DNA of 64,000 bases from Nitricoxidireducens sp046726235 (GTDB taxonomy: Bacteria; Pseudomonadota; Gammaproteobacteria; Burkholderiales; Rhodocyclaceae). Under the pieces are notes generated by a model. The model was not told where the DNA came from and made no database searches. It was given only the letters and a program-made list of their open reading frames with translations. This document shows, in pieces, positions 9,713-19,245 of this stretch. The DNA lies in contig JBKPAD010000010.1 in the NCBI GenBank assembly GCA_046726235.1, positions 62,001-126,000 of the forward strand. Direction: 5' to 3'. The position numbers and the translations under genes are program-made. Position 1 is the stretch's first letter. Every line of letters begins with the position of its first letter.

Positions 9713-12700
9713 TCAGCGCTTTTTGTCCTGGCGCAATTTGCCGAACAGCTCGCGCACCGCCGCCACGCGATCCTTGAGCGAGGGCGTTTCCTTTTTCCAT
9801 GTCAGCTTGTCGGGTCCGGCGAGCTTGAAGCTGCGATCGGACTGGATCAGCAGGATGATGCCTGCCGGATCGATGGGTGGATTCGGCACGAACTGTAGCT
9901 GGATCGCGCTCGCGCCGGCGTCGAGCTTGGCGACGCCGAGCGGCTTGCCGGCGATGCGCAGCCGATGCGTCTCGAGCAGCGCCTGCGCCTGTGCCGGCAG
10001 TTCGCCGAAGCGGTCGATGAGTTCCTCCTGCAGCATGCGCAGGTCGTCCTCGCCGTCGCAGTTGGCGAGCCGCTTGTAGAGCGTCAGGCGCTCGTGCACG
10101 TCGGGACAGTAGGCGTCGGGCAGCAGCGCCGGTACGTGCAGGTCGATCTCCGAGGTGATCGACAGCGGCTGCGTCAGGTCGGGAATCGCCTTGCCCGCGC
10201 GCAGCGCCTGGACCGCGGCATTGAGCATGCTGGCGTAGAGCGCGAAGCCGATCTCCTGCATCTCGCCGCTCTGGCTTTCGCCGAGCACTTCGCCCGCGCC
10301 GCGGATCTCGAGGTCGTGCATGGCGAGGAAGAAGCCCGAGCCGAGTTCCTCCATCGCCTGGATCGCTTCGAGGCGGCGCTGTGCCTGCGGCGTCGGCTTG
10401 GCGTCCTCGTGCGTCAGCAGGTAGGCGTAGGCCTGGTGGTGCGAGCGGCCGACGCGGCCGCGCAACTGGTGCAGTTGCGCCAGGCCGAACTTGTCGGCGC
10501 GCGCGATCAGGATGGTGTTGGCGTGCGGGTTGTCGATGCCGGTCTCGATGATGGTCGAGCACAGCAGCACGTTGTGCTTCTGCTGCGTGAATTCGCGCAT
10601 CACGCGCTCGAGTTCGCGCTCGGGCAGCTGGCCGTGGCCGACGACGATGCGCGCCTCGGGCAGCAGCTTCTCGAGCCGCTCGCGCATGTTCTCGATGGTC
10701 TCGACTTCGTTGTGCAGGAAATACACCTGGCCGCCGCGCTTGAATTCGCGCAGGCAGGCCTCGCGCACCGTGCCCGGCGACCAGCGCGTGACGAAGGTCT
10801 TGATGGCGAGGCGCTTCTGCGGCGCCGTGGCGATGACCGAGAAATCGCGCAGGCCTTCCAGCGAGAGGCCCAGCGTGCGCGGGATCGGCGTCGCGGTGAG
10901 CGTCAGCACGTCGACCTCGGCGCGCAGCGCCTTCAGCGCCTCCTTCTGGCGCACGCCGAAGCGGTGCTCCTCGTCGATGACGACGAGGCCCAGGCGCGAG
11001 AACTCGACATCCTTCTGCAGCAGGCGATGGGTGCCGATGAGGATGTCGATCTTGCCTTCGGCGAGGCCCTTGATTGCCTCGGCCTGTTCCTTGGCGCTGC
11101 GGAAGCGCGAGAGCTCGGCGACCCTGACCGGCCAGTCGGCAAAGCGGTCGGCGAAGGTCTGGTAGTGCTGCTCGGCGAGCAGCGTCGTCGGGCACAGCAC
11201 GGCGACCTGCTTGCCGTCGGCGACAGCGACGAAGGCGGCGCGCAGCGCGACCTCGGTCTTGCCGAAGCCGACGTCGCCGCAGACCAGTCGGTCCATCGGC
11301 TTGCCCGAGATCATGTCCTGCACCACGGCGGCGATTGCCGCCTGCTGGTCGGGCGTCTCCTCGAAGCCGAAGCCGTCGGCGAAGGCCTCGAGGTCGTGCT
11401 GCTTGAAGTTGAACTGGTGACCCTGGCGCGCGGCGCGCTGGGCGTAGAGATGCAGCAGCTCGGCGGCGGTGTCGCGCACCTGCTCGGCGGCCTTGCGCTT
11501 GGCCTTCTCCCACTGGCCGGAGCCGAGGCGGTGCAGCTCGACGGCCTCGGGGTCGGCGCCGCTGTAACGCGCGATCACGTGCAACTGGGCGACCGGCACG
11601 TAGAGCGTCGCACCCTCCGCGTATTCGAGGTGCAGAAATTCCCCGGCGCCTTCGCCGACGTCCAGGTGCACGAGGCCGCGGTAGCGGCCGATGCCGTGCG
11701 ATTCGTGCACCACCGGATCGCCGACGCGCAATTCGGACAGGTCGCGCAGCCAGCCGTCGAGGTTGGCGCGGCGAGCGTCGCCGCGGCGATGGCGCGGGCG
11801 TGCCGTGGCCGCGTAGAGCTCGTTCTCGGTGATCAGCGCCAGCCTGGCGTCGGCCAGCACGAAGCCGCCGGACAGCGGCGCGACGCCGAGCATGAACGGC
11901 TCGTCGCTGGCGACGAAGCTCGCCAGGTCGGCACAGGCGGCGGGCCTGAGGCCGTACTCGGCCAGGTATTCGGCGATGGTCTCGCGCCGTCCCGGCGATT
12001 CGGCCAGCAGCAGCGTGCGACCGCCGAAGCCGGCGAGGAAAGCCTCCAGCGCCGCCAGCGGCGCATCGGCCTTGCGGTCGACGGCGACCGGCGGCAGCGG
12101 CGTCGCCGGGCCGGCCTCGCCGCCGCTCTTGAGCACCAGGCGCGGATGGCGGTTGGCCGCGACGAAGAACTGTTCGTCGCTCAGGTACAACTCGGACGGC
12201 GGCATCACCGGGCGCGAGCGGTCGCCCTTGATCATGTCGTAGCGGCCGTCGAGGTCGCGCCAGAACTCGGCAATCGCCGCCGGCACGTCGTGGTGCAGCA
12301 GCAGCGTCGCGTGCGGCGGCAGGTAGTCGAACAGCGTCGCCGTCTCGTCGAAGAACAGCGGCAGGTAGTACTCGATGCCGGCCGGCAATGCGCCCGTCGA
12401 CACGTCCTTGTAGAGCGCGATGCGCGAGGCGTCGCCCTCGAAGGTTTCGCGGAAGCGCTGGCGGAACTTGACGCGGCCCGGCTCGCCGATCGGGAACTCG
12501 CGCGCCGGCAGCAGCCGGATCTCGGGCACCGGGTAGAGCGTGCGCTGGTTGTCTACGTCGAAGGTGCGGATGGTCTCGACTTCGTCGTCGAACAATTCGA
12601 TGCGGTACGGCAGGGCGGTGCCCATCGGGTAGAGGTCGACGATGCCGCCGCGAATGCTGTATTCACCGGCCGTGACGACCTGCGTCACCGGCTGGTAGCC

Positions 12701-13150
12701 GCCGATGGCGAACTGCTCGCGTAGCTTGTCGAGGTTCAGGCGATCGCCCTTCTTGAGGAAGAAGGTGTGGCCGGAGAGGAAGGTCGGCGGCGCCATGCGC
12801 TGCAGCGCGGTGCCGGCTGCAGCGATCAGCACGTCGCATTCGCCGCGCACGACGGCGTGCAGGGTTGCCAGGCGCTCCGAGATCAGGTCCTGGTGCGGCG
12901 AGAAGCTGTCGTAGGGCAGGGTTTCCCAGTCCGGCAGCAAGTGCACGCGCAGCGCCGGCGCGAACCAGGCGATCTCCTCCTGCAGGCGCTGGGCGTCGAG
13001 CGGGCTCGCCGCGACGACGACGAGCAGGCGCCCGCCGCTCCCGAGTTCGGCGACCGCGAGCGCGTCGGCGGAACCGAAAAGGGACGGAAGATCGAGGCGG
13101 CCGCCGGGCTTGAGGCCCGCGGCGTCAGGCAGCGACGGAAGGAGGGACAC
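9713..13150 (-). CDS. mfd: Transcription-repair coupling factor
   Basis: 1145 residues. Mfd binds RNA polymerase stalled at DNA damage, displaces it with its translocase and recruits UvrA. The N-terminal UvrB-homology region is followed by a CarD-like RNA-polymerase-interaction domain (VGDPVVHESHGIGRYRGL). The RecG-like motor has Walker A CGDVGFGKTEVA, motif II DEEHRFG and motif VI QLRGRVGRS, and a TRCF C-terminal domain ends the protein. Translation starts at a GTG at 13150; no in-frame ATG with better support is near. It is divergent from the CBS-domain gene across 104 bases. Confidence 0.97.
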   Translation of the reverse strand: MSLLPSLPDAAGLKPGGRLDLPSLFGSADALAVAELGSGGRLLVVVAASPLDAQRLQEEIAWFAPALRVHLLPDWETLPYDSFSPHQDLISERLATLHAVVRGECDVLIAAAGTALQRMAPPTFLSGHTFFLKKGDRLNLDKLREQFAIGGYQPVTQVVTAGEYSIRGGIVDLYPMGTALPYRIELFDDEVETIRTFDVDNQRTLYPVPEIRLLPAREFPIGEPGRVKFRQRFRETFEGDASRIALYKDVSTGALPAGIEYYLPLFFDETATLFDYLPPHATLLLHHDVPAAIAEFWRDLDGRYDMIKGDRSRPVMPPSELYLSDEQFFVAANRHPRLVLKSGGEAGPATPLPPVAVDRKADAPLAALEAFLAGFGGRTLLLAESPGRRETIAEYLAEYGLRPAACADLASFVASDEPFMLGVAPLSGGFVLADARLALITENELYAATARPRHRRGDARRANLDGWLRDLSELRVGDPVVHESHGIGRYRGLVHLDVGEGAGEFLHLEYAEGATLYVPVAQLHVIARYSGADPEAVELHRLGSGQWEKAKRKAAEQVRDTAAELLHLYAQRAARQGHQFNFKQHDLEAFADGFGFEETPDQQAAIAAVVQDMISGKPMDRLVCGDVGFGKTEVALRAAFVAVADGKQVAVLCPTTLLAEQHYQTFADRFADWPVRVAELSRFRSAKEQAEAIKGLAEGKIDILIGTHRLLQKDVEFSRLGLVVIDEEHRFGVRQKEALKALRAEVDVLTLTATPIPRTLGLSLEGLRDFSVIATAPQKRLAIKTFVTRWSPGTVREACLREFKRGGQVYFLHNEVETIENMRERLEKLLPEARIVVGHGQLPERELERVMREFTQQKHNVLLCSTIIETGIDNPHANTILIARADKFGLAQLHQLRGRVGRSHHQAYAYLLTHEDAKPTPQAQRRLEAIQAMEELGSGFFLAMHDLEIRGAGEVLGESQSGEMQEIGFALYASMLNAAVQALRAGKAIPDLTQPLSITSEIDLHVPALLPDAYCPDVHERLTLYKRLANCDGEDDLRMLQEELIDRFGELPAQAQALLETHRLRIAGKPLGVAKLDAGASAIQLQFVPNPPIDPAGIILLIQSDRSFKLAGPDKLTWKKETPSLKDRVAAVRELFGKLRQDKKR

Positions 13151-13254
13151 CGGGAATACGCGTGGCGGAAAGGCGCGCGATTATACGCCGCGCCCCTTGC
13201 GCGCTCTGCGTGCGGTCGCAGACGCGGCGCGGCACCGCCAGTAGAATCCGGCGC

Positions 13255-13878
13255 ATGTTCACCCTCTATGGCATCAACGGTCCGGTTCCCGGCGTCTGGT
13301 CGGAGGACGAGCGCCGCCTGCGCGGACTCGGACGCGCGCAGGGCGTGCGTCCGATCGGCGGCCAGTCCGCCCTGGCTGGCGTGCAGCCGGTCGTTCCGCG
13401 ACCGCAGCGCGAGGCCGTGCAGGCCTACGAGGAAGTGCAGCAGGGCGACCTCGAACGCGGGCCGCTCTATCACGCGTCGCAGCTGATGCGCGGCGGGGTG
13501 GTCACCGTATTCGAAGACAGCCCGGTCGGCGACGCATGGCGCGTGCTGCGCGACGAGAACATCCGCCAGGCCCCGGTGCTGAACGCCGCCGGGACGATGG
13601 TCGGCATCGTCACCGAGCGCGACTTGCTGACGGCGGTCGACCTCGACGGCGACCGCGTGATCGAGGTGCTGACCCGCAGCGTGCGCGACGTCATGACCTC
13701 ACCCGTGGTCGGGGCCACGCCCGAGACGGACATCCGGCGCATCGCGGCAGTGATGCTCGACAACGGCGTCGACGCCGTGCCGATCATCGGCGCCGATGGC
13801 CGCCTGGTGGGGATCGTTTCGCGCAGCGACATCCTGCGCGCGGCGGTCACCGATCCGCCGCTCAGCCTCTGGCGTTAG
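13255..13878 (+). CDS. CBS-domain protein
   Basis: 207 residues with an N-terminal 60-residue linker (MFTLYGINGPVPGVW onward) and two CBS domains at about 75-140 and 145-205 (LMRGGVVTVFEDSPVGDAWR and VMTSPVVGATPETDIRRIAA are the starts). Tandem CBS pairs bind adenine nucleotides and often regulate enzymes or channels, but no catalytic domain is attached here. The start at 13255 follows from the family-like N-terminus. The last codons overlap the stop of the convergent gene at 13875 by four bases. The partner is unknown. Confidence 0.85.
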   Translation: MFTLYGINGPVPGVWSEDERRLRGLGRAQGVRPIGGQSALAGVQPVVPRPQREAVQAYEEVQQGDLERGPLYHASQLMRGGVVTVFEDSPVGDAWRVLRDENIRQAPVLNAAGTMVGIVTERDLLTAVDLDGDRVIEVLTRSVRDVMTSPVVGATPETDIRRIAAVMLDNGVDAVPIIGADGRLVGIVSRSDILRAAVTDPPLSLWR

Positions 13879-14366
13879 CGGCCGGCCTGCTTGCCGGCGA
13901 AGCAGTCGTCCATGGCCTGTGTCATGGTGCCGCTGGTGCCGACGAGATCGCAGTTTCCGCGCGGGTTCGACAGGAAGACCTTGCGGCCGTCCTCGACGGC
14001 GGCGACTAGTTCGCCGCTCGGCAGGCGCGTCGGCGGCGGCTCGACGTCGGCGGCGCCGCTGCCGCCGCGCGGTCCGCGTAGCGCGGCGGATGGCGACGTC
14101 AGCGTGCCGTGATAGGTCTGCCGGCGCGCCGGCGACGACGGCCATTCCGGCCCCTTCTCGGGACGCGGCGGCAACGCGTAGGGCTGGACCTCGATGCTGC
14201 GTTCCTGGTCGGCGTTCGGCGTGCGGCTCAGCGGCTGCCAGTCGACGCCCGTCATGGCGGAAAGCGCGACGATGAGGCCGATGATGGCGGCGCCGGCGAG
14301 CAGCACGAGCGCCGCATAGAAGGTGGGTTTGTGCCAGGCGTTCTGGCGGGGGCTTTCGGTGGTCAT
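13875..14366 (-). CDS. Hypothetical membrane-anchored protein, 163 aa
   Basis: A short cytoplasmic N-terminus (MTTESPRQNAWHKPT) is followed by one transmembrane helix at about 16-38 (FYAALVLLAGAAIIGLIVAL). A proline-rich region of low complexity comes next, and a small C-terminal domain contains two cysteines (GNCDLVG and DDCFAGKQ). The soluble part would lie in the periplasm, where the cysteines could pair. It is convergent with the CBS gene and divergent from the kdpD-like gene. No family was recognised. Confidence 0.7.
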   Translation of the reverse strand: MTTESPRQNAWHKPTFYAALVLLAGAAIIGLIVALSAMTGVDWQPLSRTPNADQERSIEVQPYALPPRPEKGPEWPSSPARRQTYHGTLTSPSAALRGPRGGSGAADVEPPPTRLPSGELVAAVEDGRKVFLSNPRGNCDLVGTSGTMTQAMDDCFAGKQAGR

Positions 14367-14445
14367 GGCACCGCGGGTTCGGGGGAGCGGACCGAAGTCT
14401 ACATCTTTATCCCATTTTTATTTCACGCCTACTAGGATGCGCGGC

Positions 14446-15939
14446 ATGAAGACGACATCTTCCGGCCGCTACCTGCTCGCGGTGCTCGCGTGTCTCGCGA
14501 TGACGGCGGCCGCGACGCCGCTGCTCGGCGTCGTCGATCTGGCCAACATCGTCATGCTGTTCCTGCTGACGGTGGTGCTGGTCGCCGTGACGCTCGGCGG
14601 CGGGCCGGCGGTCGCCGCTGCCTTCGCCAGCGTGGCGCTGTTCGACTTCTTCTTCGTGCCGCCGCGCTTCTCGATGGCCGTGCATGACGCACAGTACCTG
14701 ATCACGTTTGCCGTCATGCTGACCGTCGCGCTGGTCATCGGCCGCCTGGCCGGCACGCTGCGCGAGGAGCGCGACGCCGCCAGCCGGCGCGAGGCGCGTA
14801 CGGCCGCGCTTTACGAGATGGCGAAGAAGCTCGCAGCGGCGCTGGCGCCCGAGCAGGTGGCGGAGACCGTGCGCGACTTCGTTTCCGGCCACCTGGACGC
14901 GGCCGCGACCCTTTACCTGCCGGGCGACGACGGCACGCTCGCGGCGGTGCCGACGGGCGATGCAACGCCGATTCCGCACGTTGCCGCGGTCTACGAGAAA
15001 GGCGAGGTGCTCGTCATGGCCGGCGAGGAGAGCGCCTACGCGCCGGCGCTCGCGCTGCCGCTGAAGTCGCCGCTGCGTACCCGCGGCGTGCTGCTGGTGA
15101 CGGCGCCCGGTGCGACGTCCCTGTTCGCGGCCGAGCGCCGCCAGCAGTTCGAGGCCGTCGCCTCGCTCGCCGCCATCGCCGTGGAACGTCTGCACTTCAG
15201 CGCCGTCGCGCATCAGGCGATGCTCGACATGGAATCGGAGCGCCTGCGCAGCGCGCTGCTGTCGGCGGTCTCGCACGACCTGCGCACGCCCTTGACGGTG
15301 CTGGTCGGCCTCGCCGATTCGCTGTGCTTGGCGCGGCCGCCGCTGCCTCAGCAGCAGGCTGAAACGGCAGCCGCGGTGCGCGAGGAGGCGCTGCGGCTTT
15401 CGGAACTCGTGCACAACCTGCTCGACATGGCGCGCCTCCAGGTCGGCCGGCCACGGCTCAAAAAGGAGTGGCAGCCGCTTGAGGAGGTCGTCGGCAGCAG
15501 CCTCAACCACATGAAGAAGATCTTGGCGGGACGCGAGGTACGCGTGCGCCTCGCCGACGACCTGCCTCTGCTCGAGCTCGACGCCGTGATGATCGAACGC
15601 GTGCTCTGCAACCTGCTCGACAACGCGGCGAAATACGCGCCGGACGGCGCCATCGCAATCGAGGCCGAGCTTCGCGGCAGCCGCGTCGAGGTGGCGATTT
15701 CCGACGCCGGCCCCGGTCTCGCGCCGGGCACCGAGGACGAGGTGTTCGGCCTCTTCGAGCGTGGTCGCCATGAAGGCACGGGTACCGGCGTCGGGCTGGG
15801 TCTCGCGATCTGCCGCATCATCGTCGAGGCGCACGGCGGCCGCATCCGCGCCGAGAACCGGCCGGCGGGCGGCGCGCGCTTCGTTTTCGAGCTGCCGGTC
15901 GGCAATCCGCCGGCCGTCGAGGAGGATGTCAATGGCTGA
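14446..15939 (+). CDS. KdpD-like sensor histidine kinase lacking the KdpD N-terminal domain
   Basis: 497 residues. The N-terminal four-helix membrane module (about 10-110, DUF4118 type), a GAF-like region at about 130-260, HisKA with the phosphorylated histidine in SHDLRTPLTVL, and HATPase with NLLDNAAKYAP and GTGVGLGLAICR match the C-terminal half of KdpD. The roughly 370-residue cytosolic KdpD/Usp portion of the full kinase is absent. The ATG at 14446 is chosen because AGGAT stands seven bases before it; an in-frame ATG at 14437 lacks a site. The gene overlaps the response-regulator gene by eight bases and is followed by kup, so it probably controls K+ uptake by Kup. Stimulus unknown. Confidence 0.88.
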   Translation: MKTTSSGRYLLAVLACLAMTAAATPLLGVVDLANIVMLFLLTVVLVAVTLGGGPAVAAAFASVALFDFFFVPPRFSMAVHDAQYLITFAVMLTVALVIGRLAGTLREERDAASRREARTAALYEMAKKLAAALAPEQVAETVRDFVSGHLDAAATLYLPGDDGTLAAVPTGDATPIPHVAAVYEKGEVLVMAGEESAYAPALALPLKSPLRTRGVLLVTAPGATSLFAAERRQQFEAVASLAAIAVERLHFSAVAHQAMLDMESERLRSALLSAVSHDLRTPLTVLVGLADSLCLARPPLPQQQAETAAAVREEALRLSELVHNLLDMARLQVGRPRLKKEWQPLEEVVGSSLNHMKKILAGREVRVRLADDLPLLELDAVMIERVLCNLLDNAAKYAPDGAIAIEAELRGSRVEVAISDAGPGLAPGTEDEVFGLFERGRHEGTGTGVGLGLAICRIIVEAHGGRIRAENRPAGGARFVFELPVGNPPAVEEDVNG

Positions 15940-16630
15940 CGCTTGCGGACCGATCCTCGTCGTCGAAGACGAACCGCAGATCCGGCGCTTCGTCGCCGCG
16001 TCGCTGGCCGACGATGGCTTCGCCGTCGTCGAGGCGGCAACGGCGGCCGCCTGCGTCGAGCGCATGGGCGAGTGCAAGCCGGCGCTGATCCTCCTCGACC
16101 TCGGCCTGCCCGATCGCGACGGCATCGATCTGATCCGCGAACTGCGCGTCTGGTCGCAGGTGCCGGTGCTCGTGCTTTCGGCGCGCGCGGCCGAGAACGA
16201 GAAGATCGCGGCGCTCGACGCGGGTGCCGACGACTACCTGACCAAGCCCTTCGGCGTCGGCGAGCTGCGCGCCCGCGTGCGTGCGATGCTGCGGCGACGG
16301 CTGGCGCCGGCCGACGAGCCGGTCATCCGCTTCGGCGACGTGCGCGTCGACCGCCTGCACCGCAGCGTCGAGCGCGGTGGCGCAATCGTCCATCTGACGC
16401 CGCTCGAATACCGGCTGCTCTGCGCGCTGATCGCCGGCGCCGGCCGCGTGCTCACGCACCGCCAACTGCTGAAGGAGATATGGGGGCCGGGGCATGCCGA
16501 GCAGAGCCACTACCTGCGCGTGTACGTCGGCCACCTGCGCCAGAAGCTCGAAACCGACCCGGCGCGCCCGCGCCATTTGCTGACGGAGACCGGCGTCGGC
16601 TACCGCTTCCAACCCGAGGACGACTCATGA
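15932..16630 (+). CDS. kdpE: KdpE-like OmpR-family response regulator
   Basis: 232 residues with a receiver domain (VVEDEPQIRRF, phospho-acceptor in LILLDLGLPDRDG, conserved lysine in DDYLTKPFGVGELRAR) and a winged-helix DNA-binding domain (HLTPLEYRLLCALI, HLRQKLETDPARPRHLLTET). The sequence follows KdpE closely, including SHYLRVYVGHLRQKLE. The ATG at 15932 has GGAGG six bases upstream, inside the end of the kinase gene. Its TGA overlaps the kup ATG. It is expected to be phosphorylated by the adjacent kinase and to act on promoters for potassium uptake, here presumably its own operon. Confidence 0.92.
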   Translation: MADACGPILVVEDEPQIRRFVAASLADDGFAVVEAATAAACVERMGECKPALILLDLGLPDRDGIDLIRELRVWSQVPVLVLSARAAENEKIAALDAGADDYLTKPFGVGELRARVRAMLRRRLAPADEPVIRFGDVRVDRLHRSVERGGAIVHLTPLEYRLLCALIAGAGRVLTHRQLLKEIWGPGHAEQSHYLRVYVGHLRQKLETDPARPRHLLTETGVGYRFQPEDDS

Positions 16631-18507
16631 GCCACGAAACCCAGCAGGACAGCATCGCCGTCCTTTCCCTCGCGGCCCTCGGCATCGTCTACGGCGACAT
16701 CGGCACCAGCCCCCTTTATGCGATCAAGGAGGTGTTCGGCAACGCCCACCATCCGGTGCCGATCACGCCGGACAACGTGCTCGGCGTTCTTTCGCTGGTG
16801 TTCTGGTCGCTGATCGTCGTCGTCTCGCTCAAGTACGTGATGCTGATCCTGCGCGCCGACAACAAGGGCGAGGGCGGCATCATGGCGCTGATGGCGCGTG
16901 TGCTGTCCGGCGACGGCATCGGCGGGCGCACGCGGCGCGGCGTGGTGCTGCTGGGGCTGTTTGGCGCGGCGCTGTTCTACGGCGACGGCCTGATCACGCC
17001 GGCGATTTCGGTTCTGTCGGCGGTCGAAGGCCTCGAGGTGGCGACGCCGCTGTTCGCCCCTTACGTCGTTCCCGTCACGCTCGGCATCCTCTTTGGCCTG
17101 TTTTCGATCCAGCGCCACGGCACGGCCAAGGTCGGCGTCAGCTTCGGGCCGGTCACGGCCGTCTGGTTCGTCGCGCTGGCCGTGCTCGGGGCCGTGCATA
17201 TCGCCGGCAATCCGGCGGTGCTGAAGGCGCTTTGGCCCGGCCACGCCTTCGCCTTCCTCGCCGCCGACCCGACGCTCGGCTTCCTGGCGATGGGCAGCGT
17301 GTTTCTCGCCGTCACCGGCGCCGAGGCGCTGTATGCCGACATGGGACACTTCGGCCGCACGCCGATCCGCCTCGCCTGGTTCGGGCTCGTGCTGCCGGCG
17401 CTGCTGATCAACTATTTCGGCCAGGGTGCGCTGCTGCTGGCCGATCCCGCGACCATCCGCAATCCCTTCTACCTAATGGCGCCGGACTGGTTCCTGCTGC
17501 CGCTAGTCGGACTCGCCGCGGCGGCGACCGTCATCGCGTCGCAGGCCGTGATCTCCGGCGTGTATTCGATCACCCATCAGGTGATCCAACTCGGCTACGC
17601 GCCGCGCATGGAGTTGGAACACACCTCGACCAGCCAGATCGGCCAGATATACATGCCCGGCGTGAACTGGCTGATGTTCCTCGGCGTCGCCGCGCTGGTG
17701 CTGGCGTTCAAGTCGTCGACGAACCTCGCCGCGGCGTACGGCATCGCCGTCACCGGCACGATGATCATCACCACGCTGTTCGCCTATCTCGTCGCGCGCC
17801 ATCAGTGGCAATGGCGGCGGCGCCTGGCGATGCCGCTGTTCGGCGCGCTGCTGGCACTCGACCTCGTCTTCTTCGCCGCCAACTCGACCAAGATCGTCGA
17901 CGGCGGCTGGTTCCCGCTGGTCTTCGGCGGCTTCGTCTACCTGCTGCTGGCGACCTGGAAGTCCGGACGCGAACTGCTCCACGACAAGCTCGATACCCGC
18001 GCCATCGGCCTGGCGGACTTCACCGGCGCCATCGAGACGCCGGACATGGTCACGGTGTCGGGCACGGCAATCTTCATGACGCCCTATCCCGATCACGTGC
18101 CGCACGCGCTGCTGCACAACCTCAAGCACAACAAGGTGCTGCACGAGCGCGTGGTGCTGACGCGCGTCACCGTCGAGCCGGTGCCGCGCGTCCCGGATTC
18201 GCAGCGCGTCGTCGTCGAGCGCCTGAGCCACCGCTTCTACCGCGTGCGGATCTTCTTCGGCTTCTTCGAGCAGCCCGACGTGCCGGCGGCGCTCGAGTGG
18301 TGCGCCGAACAGGGGCTCGACATCGACCCGATGGCGACTTCCTATTTCCTCGGCCGCGAGACGGTGGTGCCGACGGTGGGCGCCGCAATGCCCTACTGGC
18401 GCGAGAAGCTGTTCGCCGCGCTCTGCCGCAACGCGCGCACCGCCGCCGACTTCTTCCGCCTGCCGCCGAACCAGGTGGTGGAACTGGGCACGCGCGTCGC
18501 GCTCTGA
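16627..18507 (+). CDS. kup: Kup-family potassium uptake permease
   Basis: A 626-residue inner-membrane protein that imports K+ with H+. It opens with the Kup signature LGIVYGDIGTSPLYAIKEVF. About twelve hydrophobic segments fill the first 430 residues (for example GVVLLGLFGAALFYGDGLITPAISVL, shown here only in part as GAALFYGDGLITPAISVL). A long cytoplasmic C-terminal domain contains FMTPYPDHVPHALLHNLKHN and YFLGRETVVP. Start by the ATGA overlap with the kdpE-like gene. The stop directly abuts the stop of the convergent torD-like gene. Having kup behind a KdpD/KdpE-type pair instead of kdpFABC is uncommon. Confidence 0.96.
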   Translation: MSHETQQDSIAVLSLAALGIVYGDIGTSPLYAIKEVFGNAHHPVPITPDNVLGVLSLVFWSLIVVVSLKYVMLILRADNKGEGGIMALMARVLSGDGIGGRTRRGVVLLGLFGAALFYGDGLITPAISVLSAVEGLEVATPLFAPYVVPVTLGILFGLFSIQRHGTAKVGVSFGPVTAVWFVALAVLGAVHIAGNPAVLKALWPGHAFAFLAADPTLGFLAMGSVFLAVTGAEALYADMGHFGRTPIRLAWFGLVLPALLINYFGQGALLLADPATIRNPFYLMAPDWFLLPLVGLAAAATVIASQAVISGVYSITHQVIQLGYAPRMELEHTSTSQIGQIYMPGVNWLMFLGVAALVLAFKSSTNLAAAYGIAVTGTMIITTLFAYLVARHQWQWRRRLAMPLFGALLALDLVFFAANSTKIVDGGWFPLVFGGFVYLLLATWKSGRELLHDKLDTRAIGLADFTGAIETPDMVTVSGTAIFMTPYPDHVPHALLHNLKHNKVLHERVVLTRVTVEPVPRVPDSQRVVVERLSHRFYRVRIFFGFFEQPDVPAALEWCAEQGLDIDPMATSYFLGRETVVPTVGAAMPYWREKLFAALCRNARTAADFFRLPPNQVVELGTRVAL

Positions 18508-19245
18508 CTACCAGCCCGGCCCTGCGCCGGGATGGAAGGTGAGCGGCACGGCTTCGGGCTGTTTCGCGGCGCGCGCGACGATCTCTTCGGGGCTCGGCCG
18601 CGGCTCGCCGAGGGTTGCGGCGAGCGCGTCGCGCAGACCTTCGCACCAGGCGGCCGTCAGCGCGGCGAGGCCGGCGTGGAAGGGCAGGGCGGCGCGGGTG
18701 GCGACGCGGGCAGCGAAGTCGGGCAGCCAGCGCAACAGGTGTTCGTCGAGCATGGCGGCGAGCGCGCGGCGGGCGACGTCGTCATCGGCACGGCGCAGCG
18801 CGTGCGCGAGGTAGAGCAGTTGCAGCACGAGGTGGTCGTCGGGCCGTGTGCGCCAGTCGGCGCCGGCGAGGCCGGCCTGGGCATAGAGTTCGCGCAGCGC
18901 GAACATCGGCGCCTGGCAGACGAGGCGTTCGTCGTCGAGCCAGACCGATTCGCAGGGCGATGCGCCATAGGCGCCGGTCAAATAGATCGCGGCGTACTCG
19001 GCGGCGAGCTGGTCCAGCGTCGCGGCATCGGGGGCATCGGGCAGCTCCGCGACGGCGGCGGCCATGAAGCGCCAGGCGTCTTCCGCGGGCGCATTCCCCG
19101 GCAGCAGGCCGAGGTTCGCCGGGAAGCCGACGTGCTTGAGCGCGTCGATCATGCCGGCGTCGAGTTCGCGGTCGTGCAGCGCGGCGAGGCTCTCGGCGTC
19201 GTCGGCGAGCGCGTCGGCGAAGTCGCTCCAGTCCTCGGCGGTCAT
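18508..19245 (-). CDS. TorD/DmsD-family molybdoenzyme chaperone
   Basis: A 245-residue all-helical protein with features of the TorD/NarJ/DmsD group: the acidic central segment LAAEYAAIYLTGAYGASPCESVWLD (quoted in part as AAEYAAIYLTGAYG) and PDDHLVLQLLYLAHAL. Such chaperones bind the twin-arginine signal of a molybdoenzyme and delay its export until the cofactor is inserted. The natural client is the Tat-signal enzyme encoded at 20231-22801. The gene overlaps the end of the FeS-subunit gene by four bases (ATGA), so it is the last gene of that operon. Confidence 0.87.
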   Translation of the reverse strand: MTAEDWSDFADALADDAESLAALHDRELDAGMIDALKHVGFPANLGLLPGNAPAEDAWRFMAAAVAELPDAPDAATLDQLAAEYAAIYLTGAYGASPCESVWLDDERLVCQAPMFALRELYAQAGLAGADWRTRPDDHLVLQLLYLAHALRRADDDVARRALAAMLDEHLLRWLPDFAARVATRAALPFHAGLAALTAAWCEGLRDALAATLGEPRPSPEEIVARAAKQPEAVPLTFHPGAGPGW

